A stretch of 30,097 bases of DNA. Origin: G020354085 sp964482055. GTDB lineage: Bacteria > Pseudomonadota > Gammaproteobacteria > Acidiferrobacterales > Sulfurifustaceae. Positions 1 to 8,004 of the stretch are shown in pieces. The notes below the pieces were generated by a model. That model saw only the letters and a list, made by a program, of their open reading frames with translations, was not told where the DNA came from and did not search any database. Location of the stretch: assembly GCA_964482055.1 (NCBI GenBank), contig CAYZVX010000029.1:1-30097 (forward strand), read 5' to 3'. Made by a program: the position numbers and the translations under genes. Positions within the stretch are counted from its first letter, which is position 1; each line of letters opens with the position of its first letter.

Positions 1-1
1 T

Positions 2-253
2 GCCGCCCAGCTTGCCGGAGGCTTGCGGGCGCGGCGCGCCGTAGAGCGCGCGCTCGGCGCGGCCGGCAGCGCCGAGGAAGGCATCGACCCGCTTGCCGGG
101 CTGCTGCGCCTGGCGGCAGCGGTGAGGCGCGAGACACGCGCGCGCTACGCGCACGTCGAGCGGCACTATCTTAACGCCGGCGCCGATCGCTTCATTACAG
201 CTGTGTTGCACGCAACCCGGGGGCTGGCGCGCACGCCGGGCCCGATGCAGTAG
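2..253 (+). CDS. 3' end of an unrecognised gene upstream of ppx (partial)
   Basis: An open frame runs in from the left edge without a stop and ends at a TAG at 251-253, so only the C-terminal 83 residues or so are visible. The fragment is rich in Ala, Arg and Leu and looks helical and soluble. It has no membrane segment, cysteine cluster or other motif I can name. It ends 25 bp before the ppx start codon in the same direction, so co-transcription with ppx is likely. Codon use resembles its neighbours. An internal TTG at 23 could serve as a start, but the frame stays open upstream, so a truncated C-terminus is the simpler reading. I do not assign a function. Confidence 0.45.
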   Translation, partial: AAQLAGGLRARRAVERALGAAGSAEEGIDPLAGLLRLAAAVRRETRARYAHVERHYLNAGADRFITAVLHATRGLARTPGPMQ

Positions 254-278
254 AATCGCGCGCGGGGAGGAAGGATCG

Positions 279-1811
279 ATGGCGATCGCAAGACTTGTGG
301 CCGTCACGCGCGCACGCCTGAGGCGCCGACGCGGCGCGCCGCAGATGGTCGCGGCCGTCGACCTGGGTTCCAACAGCTTCCACATGATCGTGGCGCGCGT
401 GGTCGACGGCCAGCTGCACGTGCTCGACCGCATCCAGGAGATGGTGCGCCTCGCCGCGGGGATGGACGAACGAAACCGGCTGTCGAAAGAGGCGCAGAAG
501 AAGGCGCTCGACTGCCTCAAGCGCTTCGGTCAGCGTCTGTGCGGCATGCCGCCGGGAGCGGTGCGCGCCGTCGGCACCAACGCCTTGCGGCGTGCGCGCA
601 ACAGCGCCAAGTTCCTTGCCCGCGCCGGGCGCGCCCTCGGCCACCCGATCGAAGTGATCTCCGGGCGCGAGGAAGCGCGCCTCATCTACCTCGGCGTGGC
701 GCGCGACGTGGCCGAGGAGGGCCCGCGCCTGGTGATCGACATCGGCGGCGGCAGCACCGAGCTGATCGTGGGCGAGGGCCTGAAGCCCAGGGCCATGGAG
801 AGCCTGTACATGGGGTGTGTGAGCCTGAGCGAGGCGCATTTTCCCGACGGCGCCATCACCAAGACGGCGCTGCGCCGCGCCGAAACCGCCGCGCAGCTGG
901 AGCTCGAACCGGTGGCGGCGCAATTTCGCTCCGGTTGGCAGAGCGCGATCGGATCCTCCGGCACGATCCGCGCGGTTGCCGCCGTCGTGAAGGCGGCCGG
1001 ATGGTCCGAACAGGGCATCACGCGAGAGGCGCTGGCCAGGTTGCGCCGCGCATTGCTCGAGGCCGGCCACATCGAGCGTCTCGGTCTCGCGGGCCTGAAC
1101 GATGACCGCGCGCCCGTCTTTCCCGGCGGCGTGGCCATCCTCACGGCGATATTCGAGGCCCTCGGGCTCGAGCGCATGCGCGTGGCCGATTCGGCACTGC
1201 GCGAGGGCTTGCTCTACGACCTGCATGGCCGCATTCGCCAGCAGGACGTGCGCGAGCAGACGATCGCCGCACTATCCAGCCGTTATCACGTCGATGCGGC
1301 GCAGGCCGCGCGCGTCGCGCGCACCGCGCGTGCGTGTTTCGAGCAGGCGGCGCGCGGCTGGAAGCTGACCGACGCGGAGGCGGCGGCGCTCGCCTGGGCC
1401 GCACAGCTGCACGAGATCGGGCTCACCGTAGCGCACAGCCAGTACCACAAGCACGGCGCCTACCTCGCGCGGCACGCCGACCTCGCCGGTTTCTCGCGCA
1501 CCGAGCAGGCGCTGCTCGCGGTTCTGATCCGCGCCCACCGCCGCAAGTTTCCGGTCGAGGAGTTCGCGCTCCTGCCCAAGGTGCAGGCAAAGCGCGCGGC
1601 GCGGCTGGCGCTGTTGCTGCGGATCGCCGTGCTGCTGCACCGGGCGCGCACCGACGTGGCGTTGCCGGCGTTCAAGCTGGCGGCACACAAGAACAGGCTG
1701 GAGCTGCGTTTCCCGCGCGGCTGGCTGGATGAGCACCCGCTGACGCAGGCGGATCTGGAGCGGGAGGCGCAGTACCTGCGCGCCGCGCGCTACCGCCTGA
1801 CCTTCGCCTGA
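279..1811 (+). CDS. ppx: Exopolyphosphatase, Ppx/GppA family
   Basis: Releases terminal phosphate from inorganic polyphosphate; some family members instead hydrolyse pppGpp. The 510-residue length fits a full Ppx. The N-terminal ASKHA-fold ATPase-like domain is clear: DLGSNSFHM (about residues 28-36) and DIGGGSTEL (about 154-162) are the two phosphate-binding loops, with SGREEARLIYLG between them and GSSGTIRAV further on. The C-terminal half is an HD-like helical domain around LAWAAQLHEIG, which has His-Glu where HD proteins have His-Asp. A strong ribosome site (GGGGAGGAAGG, 264-274) precedes the ATG at 279. A later ATG at 345 lies just before the first motif but has no such site. The gene converges on ppk1, leaving 20 bp between stops, so synthesis and breakdown genes for polyphosphate face each other. 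Ppx versus GppA cannot be settled from sequence alone; the neighbour favours Ppx. Confidence 0.93.
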   Translation: MAIARLVAVTRARLRRRRGAPQMVAAVDLGSNSFHMIVARVVDGQLHVLDRIQEMVRLAAGMDERNRLSKEAQKKALDCLKRFGQRLCGMPPGAVRAVGTNALRRARNSAKFLARAGRALGHPIEVISGREEARLIYLGVARDVAEEGPRLVIDIGGGSTELIVGEGLKPRAMESLYMGCVSLSEAHFPDGAITKTALRRAETAAQLELEPVAAQFRSGWQSAIGSSGTIRAVAAVVKAAGWSEQGITREALARLRRALLEAGHIERLGLAGLNDDRAPVFPGGVAILTAIFEALGLERMRVADSALREGLLYDLHGRIRQQDVREQTIAALSSRYHVDAAQAARVARTARACFEQAARGWKLTDAEAAALAWAAQLHEIGLTVAHSQYHKHGAYLARHADLAGFSRTEQALLAVLIRAHRRKFPVEEFALLPKVQAKRAARLALLLRIAVLLHRARTDVALPAFKLAAHKNRLELRFPRGWLDEHPLTQADLEREAQYLRAARYRLTFA

Positions 1812-1831
1812 AACCTCCGGCCTGAATCGCC

Positions 1832-3931
1832 CTAGGACGCCTCGGCGAGCTCCTTGAGCAGGGCGAGCTGGGCGGAATGCGGCGGCGCCTCGCCGGGCGT
1901 GAGGCGCTCGTAGCTGCCGTCGCTCCTGAGCACCCAGGCCTGGGTGTTGTCGGCGAGATAGTTCTCGAGCGCCTCCTTCACGACGCGTGCGCGCAGCTGC
2001 TTGTCCTCGATCGGGAAGGCGACCTCGACGCGCCGGAAGAAATTGCGGTCCATCCAATCGGCGCTGGCGCAGTAGACCTCTTCGCGGCCGCCGTTAAGGA
2101 ACCAGTACACGCGCGGGTGCTCGAGGAAGCGTCCCACGATCGAGCGCACGCGGATGTTGTCCGATACGCCCGGCAGCCCCGGGCGCAGGCAGCAGATGCC
2201 GCGCACGATGAGGTCGATCTGCACGCCGGCCTGGGAGGCGGCGTAGAGCGCGTGGATGATCTGCGGCTCCACCAGTGCGTTGATCTTGGCGATGACGCGC
2301 GCTGGTTTGCCTTTGCGGGCGTGTTCCGCCTCGCGCTCGATCTTGGCGATCAGCTCCTTGTGCAGGCTGAACGGGGATTGCAGGAGCTTCGCGAGCTTGC
2401 CGTGGCGGCCGATGCTGGTGAGCTGCAGGAATACCTTGTGCACGTCATCGCCGATGGCGTCATCGCAGGTGAACAGGCCAAAGTCGGTGTACAGGCGCGC
2501 GGTGCGCTCGTGGTAGTTGCCGGTGCCGAGATGCACGTAGTGGCGCAGGCGCGTACGCTCGCGCCGCACCACGAGGATCATCTTGGCGTGGGTCTTGTAG
2601 CCGACCACGCCGTACACCACGTGCGCCCCGGCCTCCTGCAGGCGCGTGGCGAGCCCGATGTTGGCCTCCTCGTCGAAGCGCGCGAGCAGCTCGATCACGA
2701 CCGTGACCTCCTTGCCGGCGCGCGCCGCATCGACCAGCGCGTCGACCAGCACCGAGGTCGCGCCGGTGCGGTACAGCGTCTGTTTAATCGCGAGCACGCT
2801 GGGGTCGGCCGCCGCCTGGCGCGCGAAGTCGATCACCGGGGCGAAGGAATCGAACGGGTGGTGCAGCAGCAGGTCGCCCTGGCGGATGGTCTCGAAGATG
2901 TTCTTGCTGCGCACCAGGCGCCGCGGCAGGCGCGGCGTGAACGCCGGATACTTGAGGTCCGGCCGGTCGACCATGTCGGGCAGCGCGATCAGGCGGTTGA
3001 GGTTCACCGGGCCGTTGACCTGGTAGAGATCGTCGGGCGTGAGCTCGAACTGCGTCATGAGCAGTGCGGTCATGTCGGGCGGTGAGTTGTCGGCGACCTC
3101 CAGGCGCACGGTCTCGCCGTAGCGGCGCTGGGCAAGCTCGCCCTCGAGCGCGCGGCGCAGGTCGTTGATCTCCTCCTCGTCGACGAACAGCTCCGAGTTG
3201 CGCGTCACGCGGAACTGGTAGCAGCCGGTCACCTCCATGCCGGGAAACAGGTCGTTGACATGGGTGTGGATGATGGAGGACAGGAACACGAAGTCGTGCG
3301 GGCCGGCGGCCGCTTCGCGCGGCAGCTGAATCAGGCGCGGCAGCGCGCGCGGTGCCTGCACCACGGCGATGCCGCCCTGGCGGCCGAAGGCGTCGCGCCC
3401 CTTGAGCGAGACGATGAAGTTGAGGCTCTTGTTCAGGATACGCGGGAACGGGTGGGCCGGGTCGAGCGCCAAGGGGCTCAAGACCGGCAGCAGCTCCTTT
3501 TCGAAGTACTGGCGCACCCAGGCCTCCTGCTGCGGCGTCCATTCGGTGCGCCGCACGAAGCGGATGTTCTCGCGCTCGAGCAGCGGCAGCAGCACGTCAT
3601 TGAGCACGCGGTACTGTTCGGCGACCAGCTTGTGGGCCTCGGCGCTGATGTGCTTGAGCACCTCGGCCGGCGACATGTTGTCGGTGCCAGCGTGCACCGC
3701 GCCGGAGACCACCTCCTCCTGCAGGCGCGCCACGCGCGTCTCGAAAAACTCATCGAGGTTGGTGCAGGAGATGCACAGAAAGCGCAGCCGCTCGAGCAGC
3801 GGCACGGTCGGATCCTTGGCCTGCTCGAGCACGCGCCAGTTGAACGCGAGCAACGAGAGCTCGCGGTTGATGAAAAGCTCGGGGCGGCCGTGCTGGTCGA
3901 TGGCTGGGGCTGAGGCTTCGGCAAGGCTCAT
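1832..3931 (-). CDS. ppk1: Polyphosphate kinase 1
   Basis: Reversibly makes polyphosphate from ATP. The 699 residues cover the usual four PPK1 domains. Visible signatures are NRELSLLAFNWRVLEQA at the N-terminus, the first phospholipase-D-like half with HLGTGNYHERTARLYTD (its first His corresponds to the autophosphorylated His of E. coli Ppk), and the second half with LEHPRVYWFLNGG and SADWMDRN. An in-frame ATG at 3958 would add nine residues, but it overlaps the region where transcription should begin below the PhoB box at 3969-3990, so I prefer the ATG at 3931 (MSLAEASAP). The ribosome site there is weak (GGTGG). The gene is transcribed toward ppx. Control by PhoB is inferred from the box. 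Identity is secure; the start is less so. Confidence 0.95.
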   Translation of the reverse strand: MSLAEASAPAIDQHGRPELFINRELSLLAFNWRVLEQAKDPTVPLLERLRFLCISCTNLDEFFETRVARLQEEVVSGAVHAGTDNMSPAEVLKHISAEAHKLVAEQYRVLNDVLLPLLERENIRFVRRTEWTPQQEAWVRQYFEKELLPVLSPLALDPAHPFPRILNKSLNFIVSLKGRDAFGRQGGIAVVQAPRALPRLIQLPREAAAGPHDFVFLSSIIHTHVNDLFPGMEVTGCYQFRVTRNSELFVDEEEINDLRRALEGELAQRRYGETVRLEVADNSPPDMTALLMTQFELTPDDLYQVNGPVNLNRLIALPDMVDRPDLKYPAFTPRLPRRLVRSKNIFETIRQGDLLLHHPFDSFAPVIDFARQAAADPSVLAIKQTLYRTGATSVLVDALVDAARAGKEVTVVIELLARFDEEANIGLATRLQEAGAHVVYGVVGYKTHAKMILVVRRERTRLRHYVHLGTGNYHERTARLYTDFGLFTCDDAIGDDVHKVFLQLTSIGRHGKLAKLLQSPFSLHKELIAKIEREAEHARKGKPARVIAKINALVEPQIIHALYAASQAGVQIDLIVRGICCLRPGLPGVSDNIRVRSIVGRFLEHPRVYWFLNGGREEVYCASADWMDRNFFRRVEVAFPIEDKQLRARVVKEALENYLADNTQAWVLRSDGSYERLTPGEAPPHSAQLALLKELAEAS

Positions 3932-3968
3932 AATGGGACCACCGGAGTGGCGGCTCATTACATTAAAA

Positions 3969-3990
3969 GTATATGACAGCCGTGTGACTG
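3969..3990 (-). promoter_or_regulatory. PhoB box upstream of ppk1
   Basis: On the minus strand two half-sites, CAGTCAC and CTGTCAT, lie exactly 11 bp apart (plus-strand 3984-3990 and 3973-3979), each followed by four spacer bases. This is the classic 22-bp PhoB box pattern. A possible -10 (TAATGT, near 3960-3965) follows, putting transcription start near 3953 and favouring translation of ppk1 from 3931. Confidence 0.75.
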
Positions 3991-4056
3991 GCCGAGCGCG
4001 GCTGCAAAATCAGCCGCTTGCCTCGGCAGTCGGTAGGCGAAGTGCGGGCCGCGCGG

Positions 4057-4428
4057 CTAGCCCGCGGGCTTTTCCTGCTCCGCGATGTCGCGGCGCACCG
4101 CGTCCATGTCGAGCGCCCTGGCCTGGGCAAGGATCTGCTCAAGCGCCTGGCCGGGCAGCGCGCCCGGCTGCGCGAACAGGATGATCTGCTCGCGAAACAG
4201 CATCAGTGTGGGTATCGAGCGGATCTGGAAATGGGCGGCGAGCCCCTGCTGTTCCTCGGTGTTGACCTTGGCGAACACCACGTCGGTGTGCTGCTCCGAC
4301 ATCTGTTCGAATACCGGCGCGAAGCTGCGGCACGGCCCGCACCACGGCGCCCAGAAATCGACCAGCACGATGTTGTTGCCGGTGATGATGCTCTCGAAAT
4401 TCTCTGCGGTTGCTTCGACGGTTGCCAT
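4057..4428 (-). CDS. Thioredoxin-family protein
   Basis: A 123-residue thiol-disulfide oxidoreductase with the canonical active site WAPWCGPC (Cys30 and Cys33) and the conserved cis-proline loop RSIPTLMLF. There is no signal peptide, so it should act in the cytoplasm, reducing protein disulfides. It is about 15 residues longer than E. coli thioredoxin 1, with a charged C-terminal tail ending QEKPAG. The ATG at 4428 is preceded by an AGGAG ribosome site, which makes it better than the in-frame codon at 4455. A sigma-70-like promoter lies just upstream, so it may be its own transcription unit between ppk1 and the phoU group. Its role here is unknown; thioredoxin is an electron donor for some arsenate reductases, but nothing in the window shows that link. 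Confidence 0.9.
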   Translation of the reverse strand: MATVEATAENFESIITGNNIVLVDFWAPWCGPCRSFAPVFEQMSEQHTDVVFAKVNTEEQQGLAAHFQIRSIPTLMLFREQIILFAQPGALPGQALEQILAQARALDMDAVRRDIAEQEKPAG

Positions 4429-4478
4429 GCGGGGCTCCTGGCTGCGGGGCAGCACTGCTGAGGGTGAAAAAACGGTGC

Positions 4479-4507
4479 ATTATAACGCCACGCCCGCGCC
4501 CTGTCCG
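4479..4507 (-). promoter_or_regulatory. Sigma-70-like promoter of the thioredoxin gene
   Basis: Minus strand shows CGGACA (4507-4502), 17 bp, then a perfect TATAAT (4484-4479). Transcription would begin near 4472, giving a leader of about 45 nt before the ATG at 4428. The stretch is unusually AT-rich for this genome. Confidence 0.6.
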
Positions 4508-4526
4508 GCGATCAAACCGGGCGCCT

Positions 4527-5225
4527 TCAGCGCGAGAGGTAAGCGGCGAACAGCGGGCGCAGATTCGCGAGTGAGGTCTTGAAGTCGAACGGCAGGATAT
4601 GCGACAGCAGGTCAAGCGACATGAGCGCGTGCGTGGCGCTCGTCGTTCCGGCCGCGGCCTGCAGGCGCGCGGACATCGCGGTATTGACCGACTGCAGGTT
4701 CTGGTAGATCGCGCTGAGACCCTGCAATTCAAGATCCGCCTCCGCGCCCTGCTTGTGCAGGAAGTACTGGGCGAGCAGGTGCATAGACGCGGCGCGATAC
4801 AGGGTCTCCGCCTCGCTCGCGAGCGGCAAATGGAAGCGCGCCATCGGTTTCAGGTAGGCCGTGCGCGGGCAGCCGCTCGTGGCCATGATCAGCCCCACCA
4901 GCGAGCTCAGGCCCTTGTGCAGCGGGCGGACCGCGGTCACCGTGCGCTCCGCCGTGGTGACCTCGATGCGGGCATCGCTGAACGCATTCAGCCCGGCGCT
5001 ACGTTCGACCACCGGGATCAGCTTGAGCGCCGCCGGACAGTGGGAATGCTTGGCCGGGGCGAGCGGGCAGTTCGGGCATTGATGAAATTCAAGCGCGCAC
5101 CAGACTGGCGGCTGGGTCGGCCCCGGGGCGATGATCTCCATCATGTGCGGCTCGATCTGCAGCGCGAATTCGAGCACGCGCCCCTCGGCCACGCGAAAGC
5201 GGTAAGTGATCTCCAGGCGATCCAC
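4527..5225 (-). CDS. Uncharacterised protein with a Cys/His cluster, in the phoU operon
   Basis: I do not recognise this 232-residue protein. It begins with GTG 14 bp after the phoU stop and so is probably translated from the same message; an ATG start is not available nearby. The N-terminal third contains C43, C50, C53, H60, H62 and C63 (pattern C-x6-C-x2-C-x9-C), which could hold a metal or an iron-sulfur cluster. The C-terminal two thirds look helical, with a hydrophobic stretch SSLVGLIMATSGCP and a short run AASMHLLAQYFLH, but no convincing signal peptide or membrane anchor. The sequence has ordinary codon use and no frame disruption, so it is likely a real gene. Position next to phoU suggests phosphate-linked expression only. 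Confidence 0.75.
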   Translation of the reverse strand: MDRLEITYRFRVAEGRVLEFALQIEPHMMEIIAPGPTQPPVWCALEFHQCPNCPLAPAKHSHCPAALKLIPVVERSAGLNAFSDARIEVTTAERTVTAVRPLHKGLSSLVGLIMATSGCPRTAYLKPMARFHLPLASEAETLYRAASMHLLAQYFLHKQGAEADLELQGLSAIYQNLQSVNTAMSARLQAAAGTTSATHALMSLDLLSHILPFDFKTSLANLRPLFAAYLSR

Positions 5226-5239
5226 GTGCCGGCCGCGCC

Positions 5240-5962
5240 TCAGCCGGGCGACGAGCGACCGAGAATCTCCCGCTCGACCTGCTCGAGACTGGTGTGGCGC
5301 ACGTCCTTGCCCCTGACCAGGTAGATCAGATACTCGCAGATGTTGATGGCGTGATCGCCGATGCGCTCGAGCGCGCGCGCCGCCCAGATGACGTTGAGGG
5401 TGCGCGAGATGGTGCGCGGATCCTCCATCATGAACGTGATCATCTGGCGCATGATGGCCTCGTACTGCTCGTCGATGCGGCGGTCCTCGCGCGCGACGCG
5501 CAGAGCTGATTCGACGTCGAGCCGCGCGAAAGCGTCGAGCGCATCATGGAGCATCTGCCGTACCTGGCTGCCGAGGCTCTGGATCTCGGCGTAGTTGTTC
5601 TTGGGCCGCTCCTCGGCGGCCAGCCGCACCGCCATGCGCGCGATGCGCTCGGCCTCGTCGCCGATGCGCTCGAGATCGGTGATGGTCTTGATGACGGCGA
5701 CCACCAGGCGCAGATCGCTCGCCGCCGGCTGGCGACGCGCGATGATCTGGTTGCACTCCTCGTCGATGGCGACCTCGAGGCTGTTGACCTTGGTGTCGTC
5801 CATAACCACCGCCTCGCCAAGCGCAATGTCGCCCTTAACCAGCGCGCGGATGGCCTGCTCGATCTGCTGCTCGACCAGCCCGCCCATCTGCAGGACCTTG
5901 GAGCGGATGTCCTCGAGCTCGGCGTTGAACTGGCGGGAGATGTGCGTGTGTAAGGGTTCCAT
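5240..5962 (-). CDS. phoU: Phosphate signalling protein PhoU
   Basis: Cytoplasmic negative regulator that couples the Pst transporter to the PhoR sensor and limits phosphate uptake. The 240 residues fit the family. Two three-helix repeats can be seen, each with the E/D-rich metal-binding signature: DLERIGDEAERIA in the first and ALERIGDHAINICEYL in the second. A GGAGAG ribosome site precedes the ATG at 5962. It follows pstB in the same direction, as in the usual pstSCAB-phoU order, but here a 217-bp gap with repeats lies between pstB and phoU. Identity is secure. Confidence 0.96.
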   Translation of the reverse strand: MEPLHTHISRQFNAELEDIRSKVLQMGGLVEQQIEQAIRALVKGDIALGEAVVMDDTKVNSLEVAIDEECNQIIARRQPAASDLRLVVAVIKTITDLERIGDEAERIARMAVRLAAEERPKNNYAEIQSLGSQVRQMLHDALDAFARLDVESALRVAREDRRIDEQYEAIMRQMITFMMEDPRTISRTLNVIWAARALERIGDHAINICEYLIYLVRGKDVRHTSLEQVEREILGRSSPG

Positions 5963-6050
5963 GAACTACTCTCCGAAAACTCTCGTATGCCGTCCTTGCC
6001 GTTGCTTCAGTGGCTCGGCGCGGCCCCGGCCCGGCCGTCCATGGCCGGGC

Positions 6051-6098
6051 GTTCGCCGGCGCCGACACACGTTAAGTGTGTCCGCGACAGCCCCGGCT
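6051..6098. repeat. 48-bp direct repeat, copy 1 (pstB-phoU gap)
   Basis: This copy is identical over 48 bp to 6133-6180. Each copy contains the small palindrome GACACAC-GTTAA-GTGTGTC. The copies are offset by 82 bp. The region would be transcribed between pstB and phoU. Confidence 0.85.
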
Positions 6099-6107
6099 TT
6101 CAGCCCG

Positions 6108-6132
6108 GGGTGCAGCGCGCTTCGCTGCACCC
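6108..6132. repeat. Perfect 10-bp hairpin between the two repeat copies
   Basis: GGGTGCAGCG at 6108-6117 pairs with CGCTGCACCC at 6123-6132 around a 5-nt loop. No T-run follows on either strand, so it is more likely an RNA processing or stability structure, or part of a repeated intergenic element, than an intrinsic terminator. Confidence 0.7.
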
Positions 6133-6180
6133 GTTCGCCGGCGCCGACACACGTTAAGTGTGTCCGCGACAGCCCCGGCT
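6133..6180. repeat. 48-bp direct repeat, copy 2 (touches the pstB stop)
   Basis: Identical over 48 bp to 6051-6098. Its last base is the final base of the pstB stop codon, so the element begins exactly at the 3' end of pstB. Only two copies exist here. Confidence 0.85.
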
Positions 6181-7058
6181 CACCCATACCGCCCGGTGAT
6201 GTAGTCTTCTGTGCGCTTGTTCGCCGGGTTGGTGAAGATCTGGTTGGTATCGCCGAACTCCACCAGCTCGCCCAAGTGCATGAAGGCAGTATAGTCGGAC
6301 ACGCGCGCCGCCTGCTGCATGTTGTGGGTGACGATCAGGATGGTGAGCTTTTCCTTGAGCTCGGCGATCAGCTCCTCGATCGAGGCCGTGGCGATCGGAT
6401 CGAGCGCCGAGGTGGGCTCGTCGAACAGCAGTATCTCCGGGTCGGTCGCCAAGGCGCGAGCGATGCACAGGCGCTGCTGCTGGCCGCCGGAGAGATTGAA
6501 CGCCAGGTCTTCGAGTCGGTCTTTCACTTCGTCCCACAGCGCCGCGCCGCGCAGCGCCTCCTCGACTTTGTCATCGACCATGCTCTTCCTGCGCACCCCG
6601 CGCACGCGCATGCCGTAGGCGACGTTCTCGTAGATCGACTTTGGAAAAGGGTTGGGTTTCTGAAACACCATCGAGATGCGCATCCGCACCTCGATCGGGT
6701 CGACTTTCGGCCCAAGGATGTTGATATTGTCAGGGTGAATGAGGATCTCGCCTTCGTAGCGGTTGCCAGGGTAAAGATCATGCATGCGGTTGAAGCAGCG
6801 CAGAAACGTCGACTTGCCGCACCCCGAGGGGCCGATCAGCGCCGTCACCTGCTTCTCGGCGAGGTCGAGGTTGATGGACTTCAGCGCCTGCACCGTACCG
6901 CCATAGTAGAAGTTGAGATCTCTGGCCTGGGCCTTGAGCGGTCGGGAGATCGTTTGCGTCATGGTGGTTTCCGGCTTCAGCGCAGCAACGCGGCTGTCCT
7001 GGTAAAGGTTCGGTCGGGCGACGGCGGGCTTGATCGCGGTCTGGATGTCGGTGGTCAT
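6180..7058 (-). CDS. pstB: Phosphate ABC transporter ATP-binding protein PstB
   Basis: Hydrolyses ATP to drive phosphate import through PstCA. The 292-residue protein has Walker A GPSGCGKS (about 76-83), Q-loop VFQKPNPFP, ABC signature LSGGQQQR, Walker B ILLFDEP and the switch His in THNMQQAARVSDY. The N-terminus is about 30 residues longer than E. coli PstB. I chose the ATG at 7058 because GAGGGG sits six bases upstream; an in-frame GTG at 7070 overlaps that ribosome site. The pstA stop is 13 bp upstream, so the two are co-transcribed. The 3' end abuts a 48-bp repeat. Confidence 0.97.
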   Translation of the reverse strand: MTTDIQTAIKPAVARPNLYQDSRVAALKPETTMTQTISRPLKAQARDLNFYYGGTVQALKSINLDLAEKQVTALIGPSGCGKSTFLRCFNRMHDLYPGNRYEGEILIHPDNINILGPKVDPIEVRMRISMVFQKPNPFPKSIYENVAYGMRVRGVRRKSMVDDKVEEALRGAALWDEVKDRLEDLAFNLSGGQQQRLCIARALATDPEILLFDEPTSALDPIATASIEELIAELKEKLTILIVTHNMQQAARVSDYTAFMHLGELVEFGDTNQIFTNPANKRTEDYITGRYG

Positions 7059-7071
7059 TTTTCCCCTCACT

Positions 7072-8004
7072 TTACCACTTGATGCGCTTGCGGAAACGGT
7101 AACGGATGATGATCGCAGCCGCGTTCATCGCCAATGTCATGACGATAATCACAACGCCCGCGGCCGCGGCGTTCTCCAGGAATGCCGCCTGCGGGCGCGA
7201 GACCCAGTTGAACATCTGGATCGGCATGACCGTAAACGGCGCGAACAGCCAGTCGAAGGAGATGTACGGAAACTCGCTCTTCACCGGCGACGGCGGCAGG
7301 AAGGCGATGAAGGTCAGCGCCCCGATGGTGATGACCGGGGCGGTCTCGCCGATGGCGCGGGCCAGGCCGATGATGACACCGGTCAGGATGCCGCCGGTGG
7401 AGTAGGGCAGCACGTGATCGCGCACGGTCTGCCACTTGGTGGCGCCGACCGCGTAGGCGCCCTCGCGGATGGTGCCGGGAATGGCGCGGATCGCCTCGCG
7501 TGTCGCCACGATCACTACCGGCAGGATCAATAGCGCGAGCGTGAGCCCGGCGGTGAGGATGCTCTGCCCGAAGCCAAGGCCATAGACAAACAGCCCGAGC
7601 GCCAGCAGGCCGTAGACGATGGACGGTACGCCGGCAAGATTGGTGACATTGATCTCGATGAGATCGGTCATCCAGTTGCGCGGCGCGTATTCTTCCAGAT
7701 AGATGCCGGCGGCCACCCCGAGCGGCACGGCGGCGAGCATGGTGACCAGCATCACGAGCGAGGTCCCCACCCACGCGGACAGGATGCCGGCTTCGGCCGC
7801 GCGTCGTGACGGGAACGAGGTGAAGAATTGCCAGTTGAGGCGCGGTACGCCATCGATGGCGAGATCGACGAACAGCGCGATCAGGGTGATCACCCCGACC
7901 AGCATCGAGGCAAGCCCGACGACGGCGAAGATCTTGTCCCAGCGTTTGTGCCGGTAGATGAGTGCGCGAATCTCGTTCAGGCGAGCATCGCTTAAGTCCG
8001 ACAT
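7072..8004 (-). CDS. pstA: Phosphate ABC transporter permease PstA
   Basis: Inner-membrane permease subunit, 310 residues, with about six hydrophobic segments; the first follows a 30-residue cytoplasmic N-terminus (FAVVGLASMLVGVITLIALFV). The EAA loop typical of ABC permeases is visible (AIPGTIREGAYAVGATKWQTVRDHVLP, read in two parts), as is ARAIGETAPV, the conserved PstA/PstC motif. The ATG shares one base with the TGA of pstC, showing translational coupling. It pairs with PstC to form the phosphate channel energised by PstB. Confidence 0.96.
   Translation of the reverse strand: MSDLSDARLNEIRALIYRHKRWDKIFAVVGLASMLVGVITLIALFVDLAIDGVPRLNWQFFTSFPSRRAAEAGILSAWVGTSLVMLVTMLAAVPLGVAAGIYLEEYAPRNWMTDLIEINVTNLAGVPSIVYGLLALGLFVYGLGFGQSILTAGLTLALLILPVVIVATREAIRAIPGTIREGAYAVGATKWQTVRDHVLPYSTGGILTGVIIGLARAIGETAPVITIGALTFIAFLPPSPVKSEFPYISFDWLFAPFTVMPIQMFNWVSRPQAAFLENAAAAGVVIIVMTLAMNAAAIIIRYRFRKRIKW

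Noticed and set aside
195..1226. 343-codon open frame opposite ppx
   Set aside because: Antisense to the ATPase domain of ppx, with no supporting signal.
1877..3085. 402-codon open frame opposite ppk1
   Set aside because: It is antisense to a secure PPK1 gene and rich in Val/Asp/His/Arg from reverse-reading GC-rich codons, with no family motif.
4059..4070. Palindrome AGCCCGCGGGCT at the thioredoxin 3' end as a terminator
   Set aside because: Short, self-complementary GC sequence overlapping the coding end, with no T-run after it.
6051..6180. CRISPR-like repeat
   Set aside because: Only two 48-bp copies with one 34-bp spacer, no leader or cas genes, and placed inside an operon.
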